NCBI RefSeq assembly: GCF_900114355.1 | Contig: NZ_FOSS01000007.1 | Coordinates: 87,437-128,413 of the forward strand | Length of the DNA stretch: 40,977 bases | Direction: 5' to 3' | Source of the DNA: Lysobacter sp. cf310 | GTDB taxonomy: Bacteria; Pseudomonadota; Gammaproteobacteria; Xanthomonadales; Xanthomonadaceae | Shown here: in pieces, positions 1 to 7,888 of the stretch | Position numbering within the stretch: the stretch's first letter is position 1 | Layout of the letters: each line of letters begins with the position of its first letter | Translations under genes and position numbers: made by a program | Notes under the pieces: model-generated | The model's database searches: none | Seen by the model: only the letters and a program-made list of their open reading frames with translations | What the model was told of the DNA's origin: nothing

Positions 1-46
1 GCCCTCACCCCAACCCCTCTCCCGCGAGCGGGAGAGGGGCTAACGG
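1..46. repeat. REP-like palindromic element, copy 1
   Basis: The core is a GC-rich hairpin, CCCCTCTCCCGC followed by GCGGGAGAGGGG, preceded by GCCCTCACCCC and followed by CTAACGG. The same arrangement recurs in reverse orientation at 32030-32076, and a shorter hairpin of the same type lies at 32144-32166. Three related copies in 41 kb, all outside genes, indicate an interspersed repetitive extragenic palindrome. The element may be cut by the window edge. Confidence 0.75.
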
Positions 47-74
47 CCACGGCCCCCTCAAACCTCCGCTCCTT

Positions 75-104
75 TTGGCCCCAACGCCCCCGATCGCGTA
101 GACT
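75..104 (+). promoter_or_regulatory. Candidate sigma-70 promoter for the riboswitch-btuB transcript
   Basis: A possible -35 TTGGCC at 75-80 is separated by 18 nt from a possible -10 TAGACT at 99-104. Transcription would begin near 111, just at the 5' edge of the conserved cobalamin riboswitch. The position is what makes the weak motifs credible. Confidence 0.4.
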
Positions 105-111
105 GCGCGCG

Positions 112-315
112 CTTCGAGGTGACCCCCGGCATCCGCCGTCAGGGTTGAAACGGGAAGCCGGTGACACCCCAGCGCTGCTGCAGCGCGATCGGGCCAGCCC
201 GGCACTGCCCCCGCAACGGTAAGCGAGTCGACCGCGGCAACCGCCACTGTGCTCAGCACGGGAAGGCGCCGCGCACGGGACCCCGGTCCCGGCTCGCGAG
301 TCCGGAGACCGGCCC
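112..315 (+). promoter_or_regulatory. Cobalamin (B12) riboswitch
   Basis: The leader shows the conserved blocks of the cobalamin aptamer in the right order. A GAGGTGAC-type 5' stem is near 115, the GGGAAGCCGGTGAC block is at about 151-164, and the B12 box GCCACTGTGCTCAGCACGGG begins at 244 and runs into GGAAGGC. A closing GAGTCCGGAGACCGGCC segment is near 298-314. It lies directly upstream of a BtuB-type receptor gene, the classic target, where adenosylcobalamin binding shuts off expression. The roughly 140 nt between the aptamer and the start codon should hold the expression platform. No intrinsic terminator is obvious there, so control by masking the ribosome-binding site is more likely (inference). 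Confidence 0.9.
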
Positions 316-456
316 CGACGCGCGACTGGTTGCGATGCGGAGGGCGTCGCGGCGGCGACCGTCGGCGCGTCCAGCGCCCGCATTCGCGGCCCCTCTCTCC
401 TCGCGACTCCCTCGATCGACGGCGCGGCACCACCGCCGCGCCTCTGGAGTTTGCTC

Positions 457-2301
457 ATGCGTGTTCCCAAGTTGTCCCTGGCCATCGCCGCCGCCCTCGC
501 CCTGCCCGCTCTCGCCCAGGCGCAGCCGAACGACGACGCCACCGATCTGGACGATGTCGTCGTCACCGCCACCCGCACCGCGATCAGCGCCAACGACGCG
601 CTGTCGCCGGTCGAGGTGATCACCCACGACGACATCGCGCGCAGCCAGGCGCGCTCGCTGCCCGACCTGCTGCGCGGCCGCGCCGGCATCTCGATCGGCA
701 ACCAGGGCGGCCTGGGCAAGCTGACCACGCTGTCGCTGCGCGGCAGCGAGACCGACCACGTGCTGGTCCTGGTCGACGGCATCCGCATCGGCTCGGCGAC
801 CTCCGGCCTGGCCTCGTTCCAGGACCTGCCGGTGGCGCTGATCGACCGCGTCGAGATCGTGCGCGGCCCGCGTTCCAGCCTGTACGGCGCCGATGCGATC
901 GGCGGCGTGATCCAGATCTTCACCCGCCGCGACCGCGACGCCGTCGCCCCGCGCGCCAGCGTCACCGTCGGCAGCCACGGCGGCCGCGAAGCCAGCGCCG
1001 GCATCGGCGGCCGTATCGGCCGCGGCTGGTTCGGCGCCGACGCCGCCTACCAGCGCACCGACGGCATCAACGCCTGCGACGGCTCCAGCACCCTGTTCGC
1101 CGGCTGCTTCACCGAAGAGCCCGATCGCGACGGTTACCGCAACCGCTCGCTGTCGCTGCGCGGCGGCTTCGACGCCACCGACACTCTGAGCTTCGAAGGC
1201 CATGTCCTGCGCGCCGAAGGCGAGAACGAGTACGACGGCAGCTTCGTCAATTACTCCGAGATCGTGCAGCAGGTGGTCGGCGCCAAGGGCACCTGGCGCC
1301 CTTCCGAGAACCTGCGCCTGCAGGTCAGCGCCGGCCGCAACCGCGACGAATCCGACAACTTCCTCGGCAACGCGCGCAACGGCTACTTCGTCACCAACCG
1401 CGACAGTTTCACCGTGCAGACCGACTACGGGGTCGGCGAAGGCCAGCTGCTGAGCGTCGGCTTCGACTGGCTGCGCGACCATGCCGACAGCGACACCGCC
1501 TACGACGAGAACGAACGCGACAACCGCGCCGGCTTCGTCCAGTACCAGGGCCGCTTCGGCGCCCAGTCGATCGAGGCCAGCCTGCGCCGCGACGACAACG
1601 ACCAGTTCGGCGGCCACACCACCGGCAGCATCGCCTGGGGCCTGGGCTTCGCCGACCACTGGCGCCTGACCGCGGGCTACGGCACCGCCTTCAAGGCCCC
1701 GACCTTCAACGAGCTGTACTACCCGTTCTTCGGCAACCCGGCGCTGCGTCCGGAAGAGTCCAAGACCTGGGAGCTCGGCCTGGCCTACCGCGGCGAGCGC
1801 TTCAACGCGCGCATCGACGGCTTCAGCACCCAGGTCGACGACCTGATCGCCTACGACGCCTCGATCTTCCTGCCCAACAACATCGAGCGCGCACGCGTGC
1901 GCGGCGCCGAGATCGGCGTCGATACCCACTTCGCCGACTGGACCGTGGCCGCCAGCGCCAGCTTCCTCGACAGCGAGAACCGGGTCGGCTTCTTCGCCGG
2001 CAACGACCTGCCGCGCCGCGCCAAGCGCAGCGCGCGCGTCGACATCGACCGCGCCTTCGGCGACTTCCGCTTCGGCGTCACCGCGGTCGGCTCCAGCGCG
2101 CGCTACGACGACGTCGCCAACACCCGTCGCGTCGGCGGCTACGGCACCCTGGACCTGCGCGCCGAGTACGCCTTCACCCCGTCCTGGTCGCTGCAGGCGC
2201 GCGTGGCCAACGTCTTCGACCGCGACTACGAGACCATCTCGTTCTACAACCAGCCCGGTCGCGAGTGGTTCCTGACCTTGCGTTACGCACCGGCGCGTTG
2301 A
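457..2301 (+). CDS. btuB: TonB-dependent vitamin B12 outer-membrane receptor BtuB
   Basis: The 614-residue product matches the usual BtuB length. It begins with a signal peptide (about residues 1-22, ending ALAQA). Next comes a TonB-box-like segment DDVVVTATR, a plug domain with LVLVDGIRIG and VEIVRGPRSSLYGADAIGG, and a long beta-barrel ending in FLTLRYAPAR. It would bind cobalamin at the cell surface and import it using TonB-ExbBD energy. The ATG at 457 is chosen over an upstream in-frame TTG at 451 because GGAG at 446-449 sits 7 nt before it. The cobalamin riboswitch upstream strongly supports B12 as substrate. The gene stands alone and is closed by a terminator; no other B12-uptake genes are in the window. 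Confidence 0.93.
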   Translation: MRVPKLSLAIAAALALPALAQAQPNDDATDLDDVVVTATRTAISANDALSPVEVITHDDIARSQARSLPDLLRGRAGISIGNQGGLGKLTTLSLRGSETDHVLVLVDGIRIGSATSGLASFQDLPVALIDRVEIVRGPRSSLYGADAIGGVIQIFTRRDRDAVAPRASVTVGSHGGREASAGIGGRIGRGWFGADAAYQRTDGINACDGSSTLFAGCFTEEPDRDGYRNRSLSLRGGFDATDTLSFEGHVLRAEGENEYDGSFVNYSEIVQQVVGAKGTWRPSENLRLQVSAGRNRDESDNFLGNARNGYFVTNRDSFTVQTDYGVGEGQLLSVGFDWLRDHADSDTAYDENERDNRAGFVQYQGRFGAQSIEASLRRDDNDQFGGHTTGSIAWGLGFADHWRLTAGYGTAFKAPTFNELYYPFFGNPALRPEESKTWELGLAYRGERFNARIDGFSTQVDDLIAYDASIFLPNNIERARVRGAEIGVDTHFADWTVAASASFLDSENRVGFFAGNDLPRRAKRSARVDIDRAFGDFRFGVTAVGSSARYDDVANTRRVGGYGTLDLRAEYAFTPSWSLQARVANVFDRDYETISFYNQPGREWFLTLRYAPAR

Positions 2302-2317
2302 GCCGGACTCGCGTCTG

Positions 2318-2347
2318 AAAAGCCCGGCTCGCGCCGGGCTTTTTTTT
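2318..2347 (+). terminator. Rho-independent terminator after btuB
   Basis: AGCCCGGC and GCCGGGCT form a GC-rich stem around a short TCGC loop, followed by a run of eight T residues, 16 nt after the btuB stop codon. Confidence 0.93.
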
Positions 2348-2594
2348 GCGGTCGCATCGCGCGGCGGCCGGGTTCGCCGCTCGGGCGGGGCCCATCGGCC
2401 GAGGCGGCCCTCACGGCTCCACCAATAGAGTGCCGGCTGCGCCGGGCCCGGCCGGGGCCGGATCGGGCGCGGAACCACCCCTTACGCAGGTCCAATAGGA
2501 TCCCCGACCGAAGGGCGTACGATAGCCGCGGCGAATACCGCACATCGCCCTACCGACGCCCCCCGAAACACTCACCGCAGCGGCAGACAGCGAC

Positions 2595-5594
2595 ATGAGC
2601 GACGCCAGCGCACGCGCCCTGGACTTGTTCGACGACTATGTCGAGATGTCGCCCGCCCAGCGCGAGCGCGCGCTCGCGGAGCTGTCCACGCGCGACCCCG
2701 AACTGTATCGCGCGCTGCAGGCCCTGCTGGACTCCGACGCGAAGGCCGAAAGCGACGTGTGGGAGCGCTCGCCGGCGGAGCTGATCGCGAACCGGCGCGC
2801 GCGCGAGGACCTGCACGACGGACCCGGGACCGGGCCGGACCCGCGCATCGGCACGCACCTGGGCCCTTGGCGCATCGATCGCCTGATCGCACGCGGCGGC
2901 ATGGGCCGCGTGTACGAAGCCCAGCGCGACGACGGCCAGTACCGGCAGCGCGTCGCGCTCAAGTGCATCCTCCACGAGCTGGCGACGCCGGCGCTGATCG
3001 ATGCCTTCCGCGACGAACGCAATGTGCTGGCGCGGTTGGACCACCCGGGCATCGCCGCGCTGATCGACGGCGGCGTGGACGACACCGGCCATCCCTGGTT
3101 CGCGATGCGCTACGTCGAAGGCGTGGCCATCGACACCTGGTGCGACCGCCAGCGCGCCAGCGTGCCGGAACGCGTGGACCTGCTGATCCAGGCCTGCTCG
3201 GCCCTGGCCTATGCCCATGCCCAGGGCGTACTGCACCGCGACATCAAGCCCTCCAATCTGTTGGTCAGCGCCGACGGGCGCGTGCAACTGGTCGACTTCG
3301 GCATCGCCTCCACCTTCGTCGCGCGCGCGGGTGCGGACCGCGAGCAGCTCGCGCTCACGCACGAGTACGCCGCGCCGGAGGCGCGCGAACGCGGCGCCAA
3401 CGCACCGGCCACGGATCTGTACGCACTGGGTGTGCTCAGCTACCGCCTGCTGTGCGGGCAATGGCCGACGCCGCTGCATGCGCTGCGCGAGTTCGTGGAG
3501 GACGCGACGCCCGGCGAGGCGTTGCCGATGGATCGATTGCTCGACGATGCCGCGCCCGCCGTCGCCGAACAGCGCGGACTCGCGAACGTGGCCGCGCTCA
3601 AACGCGTGCTCGCCGGCGACCTGTCGGCGCTGGTCCGCAAGGCCGTGGCCCTGCGCCCGCAGGACCGCTACGCCAGCATCAACGAGTACGCCGATGAACT
3701 GCAGCGTTGGCGCGAGCACCGGCCCTTGGCGATACGCGGCGACGATCCGCTGTACCGGGCCCGCAAGTTCGCGCGCCGCCACCGCCTGGCCGTCGGCGTG
3801 GCGGTGGCCGTGGCGGTCGCCGGCATCCTGGGCGCCGGTCTGGCGCTGCGCCAACACCGCATCGCGGTGCGCGAAACCCAGGCCACCGCCGCCGTGAGTC
3901 GCCTGTTCGCCTCCACCCTGGGCATGGCCACACTGTCGGGGCTGGGCAGTGCGCCGTTCTCGTCGAAGGCCTTGCTGGACAAGACCGAGCGCGAGCTGCG
4001 TGGGCTGCCCTTGGACGAGCATCCGCTGCTGCACGCGCGCAGCCTTGCGACCTTGGCGCGCAGCTATGCCGTGCTCGGCGACTATCGCCACGCCCAACGC
4101 CTGGCCGACCAGGCCCAAGCGACGCTGGGCGACGCGCGCGACGACGAGGGCTCCATCGCGGCCACGCGACTGGCGATGCTCAACAGCCGTGGCCGCTACG
4201 CCGAGGCCGAGAAATTGACCCGAGCGCAGTTGGAAAGGATCGGCGACAGCGACGACGCGAACGCGCAGTCGATGCGGCTAAGCTTCGGCGCCGAACTGGC
4301 GAAGGCGCAATGGGGCCAGGCGGACACCTTCGGCGCGGTCCGCACCATGGACGAGCTGATGGAGCGCGCGCAACGCCTGCCTGGCGATCGCGAGGAAGTA
4401 CGCGCCGAACTGCTGCTCGTGCGCGCGCACTTCCTCAATCGCCTGCTGCGTTTCGATGCCGCGGAGGCCGACGCCCGCCGCGCCGAGGCCTTGGCACGGC
4501 CGCGCAACCCGGTGCTCGCCGACGACGCCTTGGACGCGCTGGTGGTGATACTGGGCCGCAGCAAGAAGTCCGAAGTGCTGGCGCGCGCGCAGGAGTTGGT
4601 CGCCAACCGCCGGCGCAACCTGGGTCCGAACCACCCCAAGACCGCACAGGCGACTCTGCGTCTGGCCTGGATCCAGTATCCACGCTTCCCGAAAGCGGAG
4701 GCCAAGGCCGCGTTGGCGCAGATCGAGGCCAGTTACGGACGCGATAGCCCGAACTACGCCACCGCCATGGGCAGCTCGTCCTGGGCGATCGCACGCGACA
4801 AGCAAGACAACGTGCGCTTGCTGCGTGAGGCCCTGGCCACGCTGGAGCGCACCGCCGGCCCGCGCGCCGAGCAGACCATCGCGCTCAAGGGCATTCTGGG
4901 GGGCGCGCTGGTGGGCCTGTTCGGCGCGGACGGGAAATCGAACAGTCTTTACGAAGGCATCGAACTGCTGCGGCAAGCGATCGAGGAGAAGAGTCGATCC
5001 GGCATCGCCGCGCCCAGCGAACGCGGTCATATGGTCCTCGCCATCCTGGCCAGCGGCGACACCGCGCTACTGGCGCAGGCCCAGCACCAGATCGACGAGG
5101 GTCTGCGCGAGGCCGAGCGCCACTACGGCGGCCCCGACAATCCGCAAACCGAAGAATTGAGTCAGCTGGGCGACCAGTTGCTGTACGCACGCGGCCAACG
5201 CGAAGAGGCCGATCGTCGCTTCGCGCAGCGCATCGACGCCAATCGCGCATTCATGGACAGCACCGTCGTGGAGCGCACCAACCAGGTGCATGCGCGCGTC
5301 CAGATATTGACCAAGGCGCTCTTGATGCGCGCGCTGTACGCTTACGAAAGCTGCCGGAAAACGGATGCCGAAATGCATCTGGATCGCGCGCTGCGACTGG
5401 ACGAACGCGTTCTCGGCCGAGACGACAAATTGACGCGAGCGGTGCAGGGCTATCGCGACAGTTTGCGCGGCCCAGGACAGCAGCTGGATCTGACAAAAGC
5501 CTCGTGGATACCGAAGGCGGACAGAGATGCCGCGAACCGACGCGCGAGCGCCTGCGCGGGCGGGCCGCCGCGAGCCAAGGCCACGGAACCTTAG
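2595..5594 (+). CDS. Membrane-anchored Ser/Thr protein kinase with C-terminal TPR-like region
   Basis: The 999-residue protein has a Hanks-type kinase domain at about residues 90-375. It has the glycine loop RGGMGRVYEA (100-109), ATP-binding Lys123 in VALK, catalytic HRDIKPSN (His214, Asp216) and magnesium-binding DFG (Asp234), so the kinase looks active. One hydrophobic segment (about 397-417) anchors it in the inner membrane. About 580 residues of helical, TPR-like sequence rich in Ala/Leu/Arg follow, presumably outside the cytoplasm. The first 80 residues resemble the N-terminal helical cap common in xanthomonad kinase-TPR proteins. Such genes often sit beside an ECF sigma-factor gene, but none is present here. 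The start has only a weak ribosome-binding site. Substrate unknown. Confidence 0.88.
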   Translation: MSDASARALDLFDDYVEMSPAQRERALAELSTRDPELYRALQALLDSDAKAESDVWERSPAELIANRRAREDLHDGPGTGPDPRIGTHLGPWRIDRLIARGGMGRVYEAQRDDGQYRQRVALKCILHELATPALIDAFRDERNVLARLDHPGIAALIDGGVDDTGHPWFAMRYVEGVAIDTWCDRQRASVPERVDLLIQACSALAYAHAQGVLHRDIKPSNLLVSADGRVQLVDFGIASTFVARAGADREQLALTHEYAAPEARERGANAPATDLYALGVLSYRLLCGQWPTPLHALREFVEDATPGEALPMDRLLDDAAPAVAEQRGLANVAALKRVLAGDLSALVRKAVALRPQDRYASINEYADELQRWREHRPLAIRGDDPLYRARKFARRHRLAVGVAVAVAVAGILGAGLALRQHRIAVRETQATAAVSRLFASTLGMATLSGLGSAPFSSKALLDKTERELRGLPLDEHPLLHARSLATLARSYAVLGDYRHAQRLADQAQATLGDARDDEGSIAATRLAMLNSRGRYAEAEKLTRAQLERIGDSDDANAQSMRLSFGAELAKAQWGQADTFGAVRTMDELMERAQRLPGDREEVRAELLLVRAHFLNRLLRFDAAEADARRAEALARPRNPVLADDALDALVVILGRSKKSEVLARAQELVANRRRNLGPNHPKTAQATLRLAWIQYPRFPKAEAKAALAQIEASYGRDSPNYATAMGSSSWAIARDKQDNVRLLREALATLERTAGPRAEQTIALKGILGGALVGLFGADGKSNSLYEGIELLRQAIEEKSRSGIAAPSERGHMVLAILASGDTALLAQAQHQIDEGLREAERHYGGPDNPQTEELSQLGDQLLYARGQREEADRRFAQRIDANRAFMDSTVVERTNQVHARVQILTKALLMRALYAYESCRKTDAEMHLDRALRLDERVLGRDDKLTRAVQGYRDSLRGPGQQLDLTKASWIPKADRDAANRRASACAGGPPRAKATEP

Positions 5595-5778
5595 GCCGCG
5601 TTCGGCAATAGCCAGCACGGTCTCCACGCGCATTGCTTCGCGATCGCCGGCAAACGCGGCCACCCCAGGTTGCGGTTTATGCATGGCCACGTTGCACGCG
5701 GCGTCGCTCGCGTCCAACCGGTATTGACGACGAATGGCTGCGGCCAGATGATCCGCCCAATCTCCGTACAGATCGCGC

Positions 5779-5982
5779 ATGAGCAAGACCGGATTGGCCC
5801 TGGCCGCACTCTATCTCGCCCTCATCGCGATCTGTCTCGGTTTCGCTTTCGGCGGCGACGGCGATCCCAAGGGCCGGTTCGTATTCCTGCAGTTGCCCAT
5901 CGCGCCGCGGTTGGCGCTGTTGCAGGCGCTCGGCCTGCTCGCATTGGCGTACGGCCTGCGCGCGCGGACGCCGTCGCGATGA
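5779..5982 (+). CDS. Small two-helix membrane protein, function unknown
   Basis: The 67-residue product has two hydrophobic stretches, about residues 5-25 and 42-60, joined by a short charged loop with GGDGDPKGR. No family was recognised. Its stop codon overlaps the start of the next gene (ATGA at 5979-5982), which indicates translational coupling and a shared role with the DUF3592-like protein that follows. The ribosome-binding site is weak. Confidence 0.65.
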   Translation: MSKTGLALAALYLALIAICLGFAFGGDGDPKGRFVFLQLPIAPRLALLQALGLLALAYGLRARTPSR

Positions 5983-6425
5983 GCGGATCCGACCTGGGGC
6001 CGGCCTTGCTGCTGCTGATCGTACTGGGCCTGGTCGCGTGGCAGGCGCGCGCGCTGCTGCTGGCGAAGGCCTCGGCCGGCTGGCCGCGTACGCGCGGCCG
6101 GGTGCTGAGCGCCTATCTCGACGAAACCCAGCCGGACGAGGATGGCGACGTCACCCATTCGGCGCATGTGCGCTACCGCTATCAGGTCGGCCGGCATTAC
6201 TACACCTCGACCCGACTGAGCTATCGGCCCACGCGTTACCTGGGTTTTTCCGATGCCGCCGAACTGCTAGACGGCATCGTCCAGGGCCGCGAAGTCGAGG
6301 TCAGTTACGACCCGCAACGCCCGCAGCGCGCGGTGCTGGTGCCCGGCAGCTCCACCGCCAATCTGGTGCACCTGCTCCTGGCGGTGCTGCTGTCGCTGTG
6401 GCCGCTGTACTACCTGGTCGCCTGA
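5979..6425 (+). CDS. DUF3592-like membrane protein
   Basis: This is a 148-residue protein with an N-terminal membrane helix (about 7-28), a soluble beta-rich middle and a C-terminal hydrophobic helix (about 127-146). The middle holds GWPRTRGRVLSA, HVRYRYQVGRHYYTSTR and GREVEVSYDPQRPQRAVLVPG. That pattern, with the YDPxxPxxAVL element, is characteristic of DUF3592 proteins. The start at 5979 overlaps the previous stop by 4 nt. The function of the family is not established; the arrangement suggests a membrane-anchored extracytoplasmic domain. Confidence 0.75.
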   Translation: MSGSDLGPALLLLIVLGLVAWQARALLLAKASAGWPRTRGRVLSAYLDETQPDEDGDVTHSAHVRYRYQVGRHYYTSTRLSYRPTRYLGFSDAAELLDGIVQGREVEVSYDPQRPQRAVLVPGSSTANLVHLLLAVLLSLWPLYYLVA

Positions 6426-6456
6426 TCGCCGCCTGTATCCCGTCTCGGAGTCGATC

Positions 6457-6840
6457 GTGCTCGAATTCCTGTTCCAACTGATCGGCGAAGTGGTCCTGCA
6501 AGGGGTGCTGGAACTGCTGGTGGACCTGGGCCTGGAACCGTTCCGCCGCAAGCGCGAGTCGTCGCCTCCCAACCCCTGGTTCACCGCGATCGCTTACGCC
6601 TGCCTGGGCGCGCTGGCCGGTGGCGTCAGCCTGTGGCTGCTGCCGGAACTGCTGGTGCGGGACGAAACCTGGCGCGTGGTCAACCTGATCGCGACGCCGA
6701 TACTGGCCGGGTTCGCGATGGCCGCGTTGGGCGTTTGGCGGGTCAAGCGCGGGCACGTGCAGGTGAGCATCGAGCGCTTCTCCTACGCCTACCTGTTCGC
6801 GCTGTGCCTGGCCTTGGTGCGGTTCCACTTCGCCGGCTAG
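6457..6840 (+). CDS. Small membrane protein, function unknown
   Basis: The 127-residue protein starts at a GTG, with CGGAG ending 6 nt upstream, which supports this start. It has an amphipathic/hydrophobic N-terminus (LEFLFQLIGEVVLQGVLELLVDLGLEPF) and probably three further membrane helices near residues 44-65, 75-92 and 107-123. No family with a known role was recognised. It is 31 nt downstream of the DUF3592-like gene, and both belong to a run of three small membrane-protein genes that may be cotranscribed. Confidence 0.7.
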   Translation: MLEFLFQLIGEVVLQGVLELLVDLGLEPFRRKRESSPPNPWFTAIAYACLGALAGGVSLWLLPELLVRDETWRVVNLIATPILAGFAMAALGVWRVKRGHVQVSIERFSYAYLFALCLALVRFHFAG

Positions 6841-6849
6841 GCCCGGCCC

Positions 6850-7788
6850 TCAAGCCGCGACGATCACCGCCCGCCGCAAATAGGCCTGGGCCGCCTCGCG
6901 GTCGCGCGCGACTTCCTCGCTCAGCCACTCGCGGAACTTGGCGATCTTGCCGCTGCGCTGGCGCGCGCTCGGGTAGGTGAGCCAGAACGCGCGTCCGTCG
7001 CCGGCGACGAAATCGTGCGCGGGCACCAGGCGTCCGGATTCGAGTTCGCCGCGGAACAGGATCGGCGAGCCGATCGCGATGCCGTGGCCGGCGACCGCGG
7101 CGGCCACGTCCAGGTGCTCGGCCGACAGATGGGTACCGAAGCCGCCCGGCGGCGCGGCGTCGGCGTGGCCCTGGGCGCGATACCACAGCGCCCACCAGTC
7201 CGGCCGTCCCAGCAAGGGCACGCTCAAGGGCCGTCGCGGATCGCCGAGTTCGGCCGCGGCCGCGCGCAGGGCCGGCGCGCACAAGGGCATGAAGATCGCC
7301 GGAAACAGCTCCATCGCCTGCATCCCGGGCCACACGCCGTGACCGTTGCGGATGGCGAGGTCGTAGCGGCCCACGCCCAGGTCCTGGGCCTCGACCGACA
7401 GATCCAGTTCCAATGCGATCTGCGGATGGCGGGCGCGGAAACGCCCGAGCTTGGGCGTGAGCCAACTCGTGCCCAGCGTGGGCAAGGTGGTCAGCGACAG
7501 CCGCGATTCGTCGATGTCGACCGCGCGCACGAAACTCGCGCGCAGGGCGGCGAAGGCGGCGATGGCTTCGCGCGCGACCAGCTCGCCCGACTCGGTCAGC
7601 TCGACCCGGTGCGGGTGGCGCCGGAACAGGGCCACGCCGATCTGCTCCTCGAGCCGGCGCACGTGGTAGCTGACCGAGGCCGCGGAGGTGTCCAGCTCCT
7701 GCGCGGCCTTGGCGAAACTTCCCAGGCGGGCCGCCGATTCGAAGGCCCGGATCGCGGACAGGGAGGGGAATCGCGGCGACTGGACCAT
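6850..7788 (-). CDS. LysR-family transcriptional regulator (GcvA-like)
   Basis: The 312-residue product has the LysR layout. A winged helix-turn-helix (about residues 8-66) contains SLSAIRAFESAARLGSFAKAA and VSYHVRRLEEQIGVALFRR. A linker and a periplasmic-binding-like effector domain follow (about 92-295), with PLLGRPDWWALWYRAQG and GHGIAIGSPILFRGEL resembling GcvA-group regulators. It is divergent from the Tat-exported protein gene at 7889, a classic LysR-target arrangement, so that gene and the genes after it are likely targets. Its own start codon abuts the TAAGTGTGACTTA dyad. The effector is unknown. Confidence 0.9.
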   Translation of the reverse strand: MVQSPRFPSLSAIRAFESAARLGSFAKAAQELDTSAASVSYHVRRLEEQIGVALFRRHPHRVELTESGELVAREAIAAFAALRASFVRAVDIDESRLSLTTLPTLGTSWLTPKLGRFRARHPQIALELDLSVEAQDLGVGRYDLAIRNGHGVWPGMQAMELFPAIFMPLCAPALRAAAAELGDPRRPLSVPLLGRPDWWALWYRAQGHADAAPPGGFGTHLSAEHLDVAAAVAGHGIAIGSPILFRGELESGRLVPAHDFVAGDGRAFWLTYPSARQRSGKIAKFREWLSEEVARDREAAQAYLRRAVIVAA

Positions 7789-7800
7789 AAGTGTGACTTA
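7788..7800. promoter_or_regulatory. LysR-box-like dyad TAAGTGTGACTTA
   Basis: The arms TAAGT and ACTTA are perfectly complementary around GTG, and the whole fits the T-N11-A pattern of LysR binding sites. The dyad touches the LysR start codon, which would suit negative autoregulation. It lies 88 nt before the divergent gene at 7889. It is the clearest dyad seen in the intergenic region. Confidence 0.5.
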
Positions 7801-7888
7801 GCCTGGGGCCCGCAATTCGCGTCGTCAACCGCGGCGTCGGCCCTCATCCTGAGCGCCGCCACCTCCGCCATCGCCACAGGGACTGCGC

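Noticed and set aside
253-2478. A 741-residue open frame antisense to btuB, and other very long antisense frames such as 17558-19453 and 27522-29195
   Set aside because: High-GC genes produce long open complements. The frames are Ala/Val/Gln/His-rich without recognisable domains, and the sense frames encode well-known proteins.
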